From CAZRWD01 sp964603785 (GTDB lineage: Bacteria; Fermentibacterota; Fermentibacteria; Fermentibacterales; Fermentibacteraceae), in NCBI GenBank assembly GCA_964603785.1, contig CAZRWD010000009.1, positions 25,492-89,491 on the forward strand: a DNA stretch of 64,000 nt, in the 5' to 3' direction. A program made the translations under genes and the position numbers. Of the stretch, positions 18,284-26,155 are shown piece after piece (position 1 is the stretch's first letter; each line of letters starts with the position of its first letter). The notes beneath the pieces are model-generated. The model did no database searches. It worked only from the letters and a program-made list of their open reading frames with translations, and had not been told where the DNA came from.

Positions 18284-19418
18284 CCCGCCCGCCTTCCATG
18301 CCTTGCGCCCTGAGCCTGGACGCGGGGAACAGACCGAGCGACTCGGCCATGCCGCAGAAGGCGTTGCCGGAGGATATGCTCCTGCCCGCCAGATAGTTCA
18401 GGGCCACGCAGTCACCCCTGCAGAAGTCCCTGTGGATGCAGCGCGAGCATGTCCCCCCGAGCCCGGACGGGATGGTCTCCCGTATCTCCCGCAGCACCGG
18501 CGCACTCCTCCAGACCTCCTCCAGCCCGTCGCTCCGGATGTCGCCGAAGACCAGGCCCGGAAGCGACACCCCCGCCCCGCATATCGAGATCTCTCCCGTG
18601 TGGAGTATGCCGAGGACGGTGTGTATGTCGCAACGGGAGCAGCCCTGCCTGAAGAGGTAGCCGGGAGGGAGGAACGCGGGGGGCAGGTGCAGGATGATCC
18701 GGGGGCCGGGCTTCGAGGCCCGCTCCGCCAGCTCGGAGCCCGCCCGGAGGAGGTCGCGGGGCTCGAGGAGCTCCTCCCCGGGGACGTCGCCCCCCCTTCC
18801 GATCGGCTGGATGTGGTTGAACTTGACCGATCCGCAACCCAGGCGCTCCGCCATGTCGATCACGTCCGTGACCTCGCCCGCGTTGCCCTTGTGGAGAGTG
18901 CAGATGAGCTGCGGCCTGATGCCCCGCCCGACGAGCCTTCCGATCCCCTCCATTGCCCGCCCGAAGCAGCCCGGCACCCCCCTGAGGGCCTCGTGGGTCT
19001 CCGCCGTGGCGCCGTCGACGCTCACGGAGATCGACCTGAGCACGCCGCATCCGGCGAGCAGGTCTGCGGTGGATTCGGTGAGGAGGGTCCCGTTGGTCTC
19101 CACCACGAGCTGGATGCCGTGCTCCGCGACCATGTGCACTATCTCGCCGAACGCGGGGTTCAGAAGGGGTTCGCCGCCCGTCAGCTTGACGCTTGCCAGG
19201 CCCAGGGGCACGGCCTGTTCGACGGCGCTCCGCGCGACTTCCGGAGACATGTGGAGCGACGGGCCGGGGGCGTCTCCCTGGACGGGGCTGATCCAGCAGT
19301 GCCTGCAGGAGAGGTTGCATGCCCCGGAGACGTACATGTAGAGTGATGCCAGAGGAGGGACTCCGGCACAGGGTCCGGGGGGGGCGGCGGCTCCGCAGGC
19401 CGGCGGGTCACACGGCAT
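18276..19418 (-). CDS. Radical SAM/SPASM peptide maturase, ScmF-like
   Basis: A 380-residue enzyme predicted to modify the neighbouring peptides by radical chemistry. The [4Fe-4S]-SAM motif CNLSCRHC is at residues 34-41, followed by KLTGGEPLLNP and VVETNGTLL. The C-terminal SPASM region has multiple Cys (SRCDIHT, ICGAG, CSRCIHRDFCRGDC) for auxiliary clusters. The pattern, including LYMYVSGACNLSCRHCWISP, the PLGLASVKLTGGEP stretch and the FNHIQPIGRG segment, resembles the family named ScmF from memory of the SynChlorMet cassettes. ATG overlaps the ScmE-like gene by 11 bases. Three extra Cys in the first 17 residues are unusual. Confidence 0.9.
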   Translation of the reverse strand: MPCDPPACGAAAPPGPCAGVPPLASLYMYVSGACNLSCRHCWISPVQGDAPGPSLHMSPEVARSAVEQAVPLGLASVKLTGGEPLLNPAFGEIVHMVAEHGIQLVVETNGTLLTESTADLLAGCGVLRSISVSVDGATAETHEALRGVPGCFGRAMEGIGRLVGRGIRPQLICTLHKGNAGEVTDVIDMAERLGCGSVKFNHIQPIGRGGDVPGEELLEPRDLLRAGSELAERASKPGPRIILHLPPAFLPPGYLFRQGCSRCDIHTVLGILHTGEISICGAGVSLPGLVFGDIRSDGLEEVWRSAPVLREIRETIPSGLGGTCSRCIHRDFCRGDCVALNYLAGRSISSGNAFCGMAESLGLFPASRLRAQGMEGGRDA

Positions 19419-20508
19419 CGGACACCCCCCTCGAAACGGCGAACCTCCTGTAGCAGTCGACCGGGACGACGGCGTTCATGTCGCCGGTCATCTCCAGGGC
19501 GAGCCCGGGACAGCTCCCGGTGCACCATGCCGAATAGGCGCACCCGCCGCAGCCCGGCACCTCCTCCATCGGGATATCCGCCCTCGCCCTCAGCGCCTTC
19601 ATCACGGGGTGGTCCAGCCAGACTCCGGCGAGCCCGTCGGTGGTGACGTTCCCCATCACCATCCCGTGCAGGATGTGGCAGGGGACGATGGAGCCGTCGT
19701 GCATGACGTCGATCCTGGACCATACGCAGCCGCATCCGGACAGGAACCCGCCGCGGTATCCCGAAGGGGGCGCTCCCGTCCGGGACGAGGCGGCGATCGA
19801 GTCGAAGAACCCCGTCCGGGCGGCGGGGCCGGCCTGGGCCTGTATCCGCCCGGGATACCTCGCCATGAGCTCCCTGAAGTCATCCATGGCCCTCCAGGAC
19901 TCCTCGGGCGTGAGGACCCCCCCGGAGGGACCGCAGCCGGAGCCCATGCCGAAGGCCTCGTTGGTCCCGAAGGAGTCGAGGCCCAGGTCCTCCAGCAGGA
20001 ACCTGGCGAGGTCCCCCAGGTGGTCGACGTTGTGCCTGCCGATGGTTGCCCGGACCGCCACGGGGAGCCCCGCGGCGCGGGCTCTCTCCAGACCCGCGAC
20101 GGCGGCTTCGAACCCTCCAGGGCGGGAGCGCTCGTGGACTTCCGCGCAGTGCCCGTCGATGGAGATCTGCAGATAGTCCATCCTGGTCCTCCGCCTGCCT
20201 TCGGCCAGCCTGCCGGCCATCTCCTCCGTGAGGAGGGTGCCGTTGGAGAGTATGGAGTACCGGAGCCGGTTCTCCACCGCCCTGTCCACCAGGTCGACGA
20301 AGCCGGGCCGCAGCAGGGGCTCCCCGCCCGTGAACAGGACCCTCATGACACCCATCGAGCCGAGCTGGTCGATGAAGGAGAGCCAGTCCCGGTCGGGGAG
20401 GTCGGGCAGCAGGTTCATCTCGTTCGCATAGAAGCAGTAGCCGCACGAAAGGTTGCACCGGCCGGTGACGGCGATGCCCACGGTCCTGGGGGCTTCCGGC
20501 AGCTGCAC
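19408..20508 (-). CDS. Radical SAM/SPASM peptide maturase, ScmE-like
   Basis: A 366-residue enzyme with motif CNLSCGYC at residues 18-25, LFTGGEPLLRPGF and YSILSNGTLLTEEMA. The C-terminal SPASM Cys include GCGCVWSRIDV, IVPCHI and CGGCAYSAWCTGSC, ending VDCYRRF. The opening TVGIAVTGRCNLSC and AVRATIGRHNVDHL match what is remembered of ScmE. It starts with GTG one base after the PqqD-like stop and overlaps ScmF by 11 bases. Two different radical SAM enzymes in one cassette suggest two distinct modifications or sequential steps on the precursor. Confidence 0.9.
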   Translation of the reverse strand: MQLPEAPRTVGIAVTGRCNLSCGYCFYANEMNLLPDLPDRDWLSFIDQLGSMGVMRVLFTGGEPLLRPGFVDLVDRAVENRLRYSILSNGTLLTEEMAGRLAEGRRRTRMDYLQISIDGHCAEVHERSRPGGFEAAVAGLERARAAGLPVAVRATIGRHNVDHLGDLARFLLEDLGLDSFGTNEAFGMGSGCGPSGGVLTPEESWRAMDDFRELMARYPGRIQAQAGPAARTGFFDSIAASSRTGAPPSGYRGGFLSGCGCVWSRIDVMHDGSIVPCHILHGMVMGNVTTDGLAGVWLDHPVMKALRARADIPMEEVPGCGGCAYSAWCTGSCPGLALEMTGDMNAVVPVDCYRRFAVSRGVSDAV

Positions 20509-20509
20509 T

Positions 20510-20818
20510 TCAGGCGGGCGGGATCCGGAGGACGAAGCCGGCCTTCTCCATGTCCTCGAGGAAGGAGGCCACGTCGTCCTCCACCCGCCCGGCCGGGGCT
20601 TCCTCGAAGGCCCCGGCCAGCGATGCTGCTATGTCGGAGACCGGCCGGACGCCGTCGAGGCCCGACCACACGAAGAGGCCGGTCGCATTGAGTATCCTCA
20701 CCCTGTTGGCATCGGGATCGAACAGGAGCCCGCCCTCCCGGTCCTCCTCCCGGAGGGTCACGACCGGGTTGCGCGAGTAGACAGCTCTCCCCCGGGGGGT
20801 CGATTCATGCTCCGTCAT
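20510..20818 (-). CDS. PqqD-like peptide chaperone, ScmD-like
   Basis: A 102-residue winged-helix RiPP recognition element. It carries the PqqD pattern: YSRNPVVTLREEDREGGLLFDPDANRV, ILNATGLFVWSGLDG, SDIAASLAGAFE and FLEDMEKAGFVL. By family knowledge PqqD proteins bind leader peptides and deliver them to the radical SAM enzyme. ATG 20818 has GGAGGT five bases upstream. The gene overlaps the flippase-like gene by 14 bases and is followed one base later by the ScmE-like GTG, so it opens the cassette's maturation genes. Confidence 0.9.
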   Translation of the reverse strand: MTEHESTPRGRAVYSRNPVVTLREEDREGGLLFDPDANRVRILNATGLFVWSGLDGVRPVSDIAASLAGAFEEAPAGRVEDDVASFLEDMEKAGFVLRIPPA

Positions 20819-21779
20819 CCGGACCTCCGGTTTCCACAACGCATCCGACTGGCGCGGAGTTCCTGCGGCCGGTCCTCTCGATCGCGAGGAACACGGCCCC
20901 GATCAGAACCGCGAACCACAGGGTGGCGAAGCGCATGAGCAGTGTGACCGCCGCCGCGCCGGCCCCGCCGAGCGGGCCCGACAGGATCCCGTCCATCGTC
21001 AGCTCGGTGAGCCCCAGTCCCCCCGGTATCATGGACACGGCCCCGGCGATGGTCCCCGCGGAATGAGCCAGCAGTGCGGTCCCCGCACCCGTCCCGAGGC
21101 CTATCGATCTCGCCGCGGCCGCTATGACCATCGCCTCGAGACCCCACGACAGGACCCCGAGCGGAACGGAGACGGCGAGGCTGGCGGGTCCGAGGAGATC
21201 GCCGCAGGTATCCCTGAACGAGCACAGGGAATCGCTCCTCCCCCTGAGCGGGCGGATGCGGCAGGCGAGGCCGGCGAGCGCGCCGAAGATCCTCCTCGAG
21301 GAGAGAACGGCCACGGAGGCGGCCGTCACGAGAGCGCCGGCGGCTATCACGGGCGCCACCGCGGCGCCTCCGGCGAGGGCGGCTCCCGCGGCCGCGAGCA
21401 CCGTCATGCTCATGAGGTCGGTGATCCGCTCCGCAACGACGACGGGAGATGTCCGCGAGACGGGGATGCCCTCCCTGTCGCGGAGGAGGCAGGACTTCAG
21501 GAGCTCGCCGAACTTGCCCGGAGAGACGGTCATCGAGAAGCCGGCCAGGAACACCTGCAGGCTCCGTCCGAATCCGGGTCTGATCCCGGCGCGCCCGAGG
21601 AAGTAGTGCCATTTCAGGAACCTGAGGAAGTAGTTCGCCAGGGGCAGGCCGAGGATCGCGGGCAGCCACCGGGGGTCGAACGATTCGAGGGCCGCGCCTG
21701 TGCCGCGCATGTCGCCCGCCAGGACCAGGACCGAGTAGACGACGATCGCCAGGGCCGCGGTCAGGAGCAGCTTCTTCAA
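20805..21779 (-). CDS. Flippase-like integral membrane protein (UPF0104/LPG synthase-TM family)
   Basis: A 324-residue polytopic inner-membrane protein with about eight helices. Typical family features are LANYFLRFLKWHYFL, VFLAGFSMTVSPGKFGELLKSCLLR, VVVAERITDLMS, and a late SMIPGGLGLTELTM. The family resembles the lysylphosphatidylglycerol synthase membrane domain and includes putative lipid or glycan flippases. TTG 21779 overlaps the TPR stop as TTGA with GGGAAG upstream. It overlaps the PqqD-like gene, so it may be co-expressed with the RiPP genes, but a role there is not shown. Confidence 0.85.
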   Translation of the reverse strand: MKKLLLTAALAIVVYSVLVLAGDMRGTGAALESFDPRWLPAILGLPLANYFLRFLKWHYFLGRAGIRPGFGRSLQVFLAGFSMTVSPGKFGELLKSCLLRDREGIPVSRTSPVVVAERITDLMSMTVLAAAGAALAGGAAVAPVIAAGALVTAASVAVLSSRRIFGALAGLACRIRPLRGRSDSLCSFRDTCGDLLGPASLAVSVPLGVLSWGLEAMVIAAAARSIGLGTGAGTALLAHSAGTIAGAVSMIPGGLGLTELTMDGILSGPLGGAGAAAVTLLMRFATLWFAVLIGAVFLAIERTGRRNSAPVGCVVETGGPDDGA

Positions 21780-22582
21780 GAAGACGCTTCCCGGCCCCCG
21801 CCGTCCCCGCCGCAGAAGGCGGCGAGCTCGCCGTGCAGCTTCTCCCAGCCGGGCAGGCCGCCGACCAGCTTCATCGCCTTGCGGGCCAGGTCGATCGCCT
21901 CGGTGCCCTCCCCGAGGAGCCTGCTGGCCCTGGCCGCCAGCGCCAGGGCCTGGGCCCTGGGCCCCCTCGTGAGGTCGGAGGACGAGAGCAGCTCGTAGCC
22001 GGTCATCGCATGCACCAGGGCGTCCCTCGGCTCCCTCCTCTCGAGGTGGAGCAGGGCCAGGTTGACGTGGACCCCGCTCCTGGCGGAGCCCTGCCTGAGC
22101 TCCAGCGCCTCGCAGAGCAGCTCCTCGGCCTCGTCGAGCCTCTCCCGCCGCTCGAGGAGCAGGCCGGCCAGGTTCACCGCGAGGGTTGCCTTCAGGGAGG
22201 GGTCCTTCTCCATGGCCTTGCGGTAGTACTGCTCGGCCTGCACGGCGTCCCCCCTGCCTGCCGAGATGTATCCGAGCTGCCCGATGGAGGCGGCGCTGCG
22301 GTCGCCCTTCTCGATGGCCTGCACGACGACCCGTTCGGCCTCGTCGAACCTGCCCGAGCGGATCAGGAAGTAGACGAGGGCGTTGGTCAGGGGCTCGACC
22401 ACCGACGACCTGTCCCTGTTCCTCTCGAGGTAGTGGATCATCTCGTCCACCCTGTCGGCGGCCGCGAGCCTCGAGGCCTTCTGGAGCTGCAGTCGCTTCC
22501 ATGCCATCGATCTGGTGAGCATGATGCCTCCCAGGGCGAGGAGGACCAGGAGCGCGAGCGCCCAGGCCTGCCAGGGAATCAT
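21776..22582 (-). CDS. Membrane-anchored TPR protein
   Basis: A 268-residue protein with an N-terminal anchor (MIPWQAWALALLVLLALGGIML) followed by cytoplasmic TPR units: RFDEAERVVVQAIEKGD, AEQYYRKAMEKDPSLKATLAVNLAG, LDEAEELLCEALEL, VNLALLHLERREPRDALVHAM and a final Gly-rich tail. The layout resembles LapB/YciM-like envelope regulators, but the rubredoxin knuckle is absent, so it is only a TPR protein. The ATG overlaps the PBP1A stop as ATGA. Confidence 0.85.
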   Translation of the reverse strand: MIPWQAWALALLVLLALGGIMLTRSMAWKRLQLQKASRLAAADRVDEMIHYLERNRDRSSVVEPLTNALVYFLIRSGRFDEAERVVVQAIEKGDRSAASIGQLGYISAGRGDAVQAEQYYRKAMEKDPSLKATLAVNLAGLLLERRERLDEAEELLCEALELRQGSARSGVHVNLALLHLERREPRDALVHAMTGYELLSSSDLTRGPRAQALALAARASRLLGEGTEAIDLARKAMKLVGGLPGWEKLHGELAAFCGGDGGGREASS

Positions 22583-24831
22583 CTCGGGCCTCCCGTTCCG
22601 AGGATCCTGTCGAACTCGGTGAAGTCGGGAATGGTCGTGTCCGAGAGGAAGGGCGAGGAGGACGTGTGTATCGGGCAGGACGAGACGGGCGGCGTGCCGG
22701 CCCAGAACAGCTCGTCCACGGCCTTGTCGCCGCACTCCGCATTGGCGAGGAAGCCGGACTGCCTGCAGATGACCGCGTGCTCGACCGCGCTGGAGGGGAT
22801 GGAGGGGAAACGCGGGGCCGAGGACGGATCGGCGTCGCGGAAGACCCGCCTCATGAACCTGCCCCAGATGGGGACGGCGATGTCGCCGCCGGCCTCACCA
22901 CGGCCGCTCTGCAGCCTGATCCTGATCACATGGTTGTCGTACCCGACCCAGACCGAGGCCACCAGGTCGGGTGTGAACCCGATGAACCAGGCGTCGGCGT
23001 AGTCGCTGGTGGTGCCGGTCTTGCCACCGGCATCCCTTCCGGCGTACGCACCTCCCCAGTACCAGCGCGTCCCCGTCGCCGTACCGGCCCTGACAACGCT
23101 CTGCAGCAGGTTGTTCATGAGCCAGGCGCCCGTCTCGGACATCACGCGCGTGCCGGCCGCCACCTGCTCGTTCGACTCCAGCACGTTCCCGTACCTGTCC
23201 TCGACCCGCAGGATCCCGGTGGCGCGCCTGGCGATGCCGCCCGTGGCGAACGGTATGTAGGCCTGGGCCATCTCCAGGGGGCTCAGCATGCAGCTCCCCA
23301 GGGGCAGGGAGTTCACCACCGGGAGGTCGCTCTCGATGCCCATCGACCTGGCCCTGGCCGCGACGGCCTCGATGCCCACGGCCATCCCCAGCCTGACCGC
23401 CGCGACGTTGTACGACCTCGCGAGGGCTTCGCGGAGGGTGACCATGCCGTGGAAGCGGCCGTCGTAGTTCCTGGGCCTCCACTGGCCCGGGGAGAGGTCC
23501 ACGACCACCGGCTGGTCGAGGATGACGTTGCCCGGAGACCAGCCCTGCTCTATCGCCTCGGCGTACACGAACGGCTTGAAGGAGCTTCCCGGCTGCCTCC
23601 TGGCCTGGACGGCCCGGTTGAACTCGCTGTCCTGGAAGTCCCTGCCGCCGACCATCGCCCTTATGTAGCCGGTCCTGGGATCGACCGCGACGAGTGCGCA
23701 CTGGATGTAGTCGGGGGCTCCCGATGCCGTGTCCCCGACCACCTGCCACCTGTCGTAGGAGCTCTCGTACCGGAGCCGTGTGAGGTCTCTGGCGAAGGTG
23801 TCGGTAACGGGATCCCAGACGGGCTCCACGAGGGCCATCACGCTGTCCACCGCCATCTCGGCGGCGGCCTGCATGTCCGGGTCTATGGTGGTCCAGACGA
23901 CCAGCCCCTGCTCGTAGACCGCCGACCAGCCGTACCTCGCGACGAGGTACTGCCGTATGTACTCGGAGAAGTAGTCCCACTGCTCCTCGAGCTCCGGCCT
24001 GGAGATGCTCACGCCCAGAGGCGCGGCCGAAGCCTGCTCCATCTGGTCGCCCGTGATGAAGCCCTCCTCGCGCATCATCGCCAGGACGACGTTCCTCCTG
24101 GCCATGCACCTCTCGGGATTGCGGAGGGGGCTGTACCCGGAGGGGTTCCGGGGCATGCCCACCAGGAGCGCGGCCTGGCTCAGGGTCAGGGCGGAGGATG
24201 AGGTGCCGTCGAAGTAGGTCTGGGCCGCCGCCTCGATCCCGTGGGCGCCCTGGCCGAAGTAGATCAGGTTGAGGTACATCTCCAGGATCTCCTCCTTGGA
24301 GAACTGCCTCTCGATCTCCATCGCGATGAACATCTCCTGGAGCTTCCTCTGCACGGTCTGGTCGGGCACGAGGAAGAGCCCCCTGGCGAGCTGCTGCGTT
24401 ATCGTGCTCCCGCCGTGCCTCGCCCCGGTGGTGAGGTCGACCCAGACCGCCCTGAGGAGGCCCCTGACGCTCACTCCCGAGTGCTCGTAGAAGTTCTTGT
24501 CCTCGGTCGCTATGAATCCCATGGCCACCCAGGGGCTTATCCTGTCCATGGTGACGGGCTGCCTGTTCTCGACGAACGCGCAGGCCATCTCGTTGCCGTG
24601 GGAGTCGTAGATCCTCGTCGCGGCGGAGGGCTCCTGCCCCCTGAGGCCGGCCACGAGGATGTTCCCCCTGGCCTGCCTGAAGGCCACGCTGCAGTCGTTG
24701 TACACCCGAAGGAGGAAGCCCCCCCCGAAGAAGGCGCTCATCACCAGGGCGATGAGAAGCCAGCCCGCCACGGCCGCCGGCGTCGAAGTCCGCGCGGAGG
24801 CCCCTGCAGAGGTCCTATTCGGCGGAGCCAA
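22579..24831 (-). CDS. Bifunctional penicillin-binding protein 1A-type (GT51 + transpeptidase)
   Basis: A 750-residue peptidoglycan polymerase and crosslinker anchored by one N-terminal helix (GWLLIALVMSAFFGGGFLL). The glycosyltransferase 51 domain has the catalytic-Glu motif EDKNFYEH and GGSTITQQLARG. The transpeptidase has SxxK in PGSSFKPF, SxN as SYN and KTG as KTGTT. The length is normal for the family. It overlaps the upstream lipoprotein gene by 17 bases and the next TPR gene by ATGA, so these envelope genes form one operon leading into the RiPP cassette. Confidence 0.96.
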   Translation of the reverse strand: MAPPNRTSAGASARTSTPAAVAGWLLIALVMSAFFGGGFLLRVYNDCSVAFRQARGNILVAGLRGQEPSAATRIYDSHGNEMACAFVENRQPVTMDRISPWVAMGFIATEDKNFYEHSGVSVRGLLRAVWVDLTTGARHGGSTITQQLARGLFLVPDQTVQRKLQEMFIAMEIERQFSKEEILEMYLNLIYFGQGAHGIEAAAQTYFDGTSSSALTLSQAALLVGMPRNPSGYSPLRNPERCMARRNVVLAMMREEGFITGDQMEQASAAPLGVSISRPELEEQWDYFSEYIRQYLVARYGWSAVYEQGLVVWTTIDPDMQAAAEMAVDSVMALVEPVWDPVTDTFARDLTRLRYESSYDRWQVVGDTASGAPDYIQCALVAVDPRTGYIRAMVGGRDFQDSEFNRAVQARRQPGSSFKPFVYAEAIEQGWSPGNVILDQPVVVDLSPGQWRPRNYDGRFHGMVTLREALARSYNVAAVRLGMAVGIEAVAARARSMGIESDLPVVNSLPLGSCMLSPLEMAQAYIPFATGGIARRATGILRVEDRYGNVLESNEQVAAGTRVMSETGAWLMNNLLQSVVRAGTATGTRWYWGGAYAGRDAGGKTGTTSDYADAWFIGFTPDLVASVWVGYDNHVIRIRLQSGRGEAGGDIAVPIWGRFMRRVFRDADPSSAPRFPSIPSSAVEHAVICRQSGFLANAECGDKAVDELFWAGTPPVSSCPIHTSSSPFLSDTTIPDFTEFDRILGTGGPR

Positions 24832-26155
24832 GCCCGCTCCTCCCGAAGACCGGCACCCCGCCCTCGTACCTGAGGGTGTACTCGTAGATCCCCTCGCTTC
24901 CGACCAGGGTCACCTCCCTGGATGACGACCCCGCCACGGGCTGGGAAGAGAACTCGCAGTGGAGGTCGCTCTCGTACCCCTCGTATGTCCTCCAGACGAG
25001 CCTGTAGCCCGAAGGCCTGCCCTCGTACAGGAACAGGTTGCCGGCCCAGTAGACCACCCTCTCGGGGTCCTGGTCGCCGTTCATCTCGACGCCCAGGGCG
25101 CGCCAGACCGTTATTCCGATGTCGTTCTCGAAGCGCTGCTCGGTCAGGTGCGGGTCAAGGCTGATGACCATCTCCTCGAGCGGTTCGTCGACTCCGGTGG
25201 TCAGGAGGGCCGGCCAGGTCGTGCCGAGACTGTCCAGCTCCTCCACCAGGTCGCTCACGGCGAGGAAGCTGCTCCTGAGGACGGCCAGCCTGGCCAGGTC
25301 CAGCGTCGAGTCGGGCACAGGAGCCCACTCGCCGGTCGACCGGAGGACCTGCATCGCCTCGTGCCTGTTGCGAAGGACGGCCTTGGAGAGGTATGCGAGC
25401 TCCCTCCAGGAGGCGACGAAGCCGTTCAGCTCCACGGGGACGTTGGTCAGGTTGTAGGTGGCCCGGTCCTGGACGATCTGCAGCTTCGCCGAGCGCCTGA
25501 TGTTGGAGAACGCCAGGCGGGCGTAGTCCTGCGGCTCGAGTGACGCGACGTAGTCCTCGAACGCCACCCCGGACGCCAGGGCGGCGTCGAGGGACGCACA
25601 GGCCTGGACGGAGTCGATCCGGCAGTCGTCGAGGAGCTGCCTGGCGAACCTCATCTCGAAGCGCATCTGCGGGTTCGCCGTTATCATGCGGGCGATCCGC
25701 TCCACGTTCAGCGAGTCCATCACCTCGTCGGGGATCTCCTCGCCGAAGGCCTCGATGAGCCATCCGTCCGCGCAGAGGAGGAAGTCGATGCGGACTATCG
25801 CCGGGTCGTCCATCCTGCGGATGCTGCAGTAGTAGGACGTCCTCGAGCCGGTGCTGTCGGTAAGCACCTCGGTGAGCCTGCCCGAGGGGTCGAAGCCCCT
25901 CCAGCGGCCGAAGATGTCCCATGGCTGGACGTCGAGGGCGGCCAGGGAGTCGCGCGTCCGGGGCACGATCAGGTCGAGGCATTCCGGATCGTTCAGGGCG
26001 AGGAGGTTCGAGAACTCCAGGGCGACCTCCAGCGGTGACGCGGGCATGGCGACCACCTGCGTCGTGTCGGGCCCGGACGACACGCCGTCCCCGCCCCCGC
26101 AGCCCGGGAGGGCGGGGAGCAGAGCCGCGAGGAGCGCGGGAAGGAGATGCTTCAT
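24815..26155 (-). CDS. Lipoprotein of unknown function
   Basis: A 446-residue lipoprotein. The signal MKHLLPALLAALLPALPGC has a lipobox-like LPGC with Cys19, followed by a Gly/Asp-rich mature start. The mature part is mostly helical with no family recognised: a repeated ALNDPECLDLIVPR-like start, SYYCSIRRMDDPAIVRIDF and, at the end, beta-rich SREVTLVGSEGIYEYTLRYEGG. ATG 26155 overlaps the GspE-like stop as ATGA. Located between a type II/IV-pilus ATPase and PBP1A, it could serve in envelope assembly; that is only context. Confidence 0.8.
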   Translation of the reverse strand: MKHLLPALLAALLPALPGCGGGDGVSSGPDTTQVVAMPASPLEVALEFSNLLALNDPECLDLIVPRTRDSLAALDVQPWDIFGRWRGFDPSGRLTEVLTDSTGSRTSYYCSIRRMDDPAIVRIDFLLCADGWLIEAFGEEIPDEVMDSLNVERIARMITANPQMRFEMRFARQLLDDCRIDSVQACASLDAALASGVAFEDYVASLEPQDYARLAFSNIRRSAKLQIVQDRATYNLTNVPVELNGFVASWRELAYLSKAVLRNRHEAMQVLRSTGEWAPVPDSTLDLARLAVLRSSFLAVSDLVEELDSLGTTWPALLTTGVDEPLEEMVISLDPHLTEQRFENDIGITVWRALGVEMNGDQDPERVVYWAGNLFLYEGRPSGYRLVWRTYEGYESDLHCEFSSQPVAGSSSREVTLVGSEGIYEYTLRYEGGVPVFGRSGLGSAE

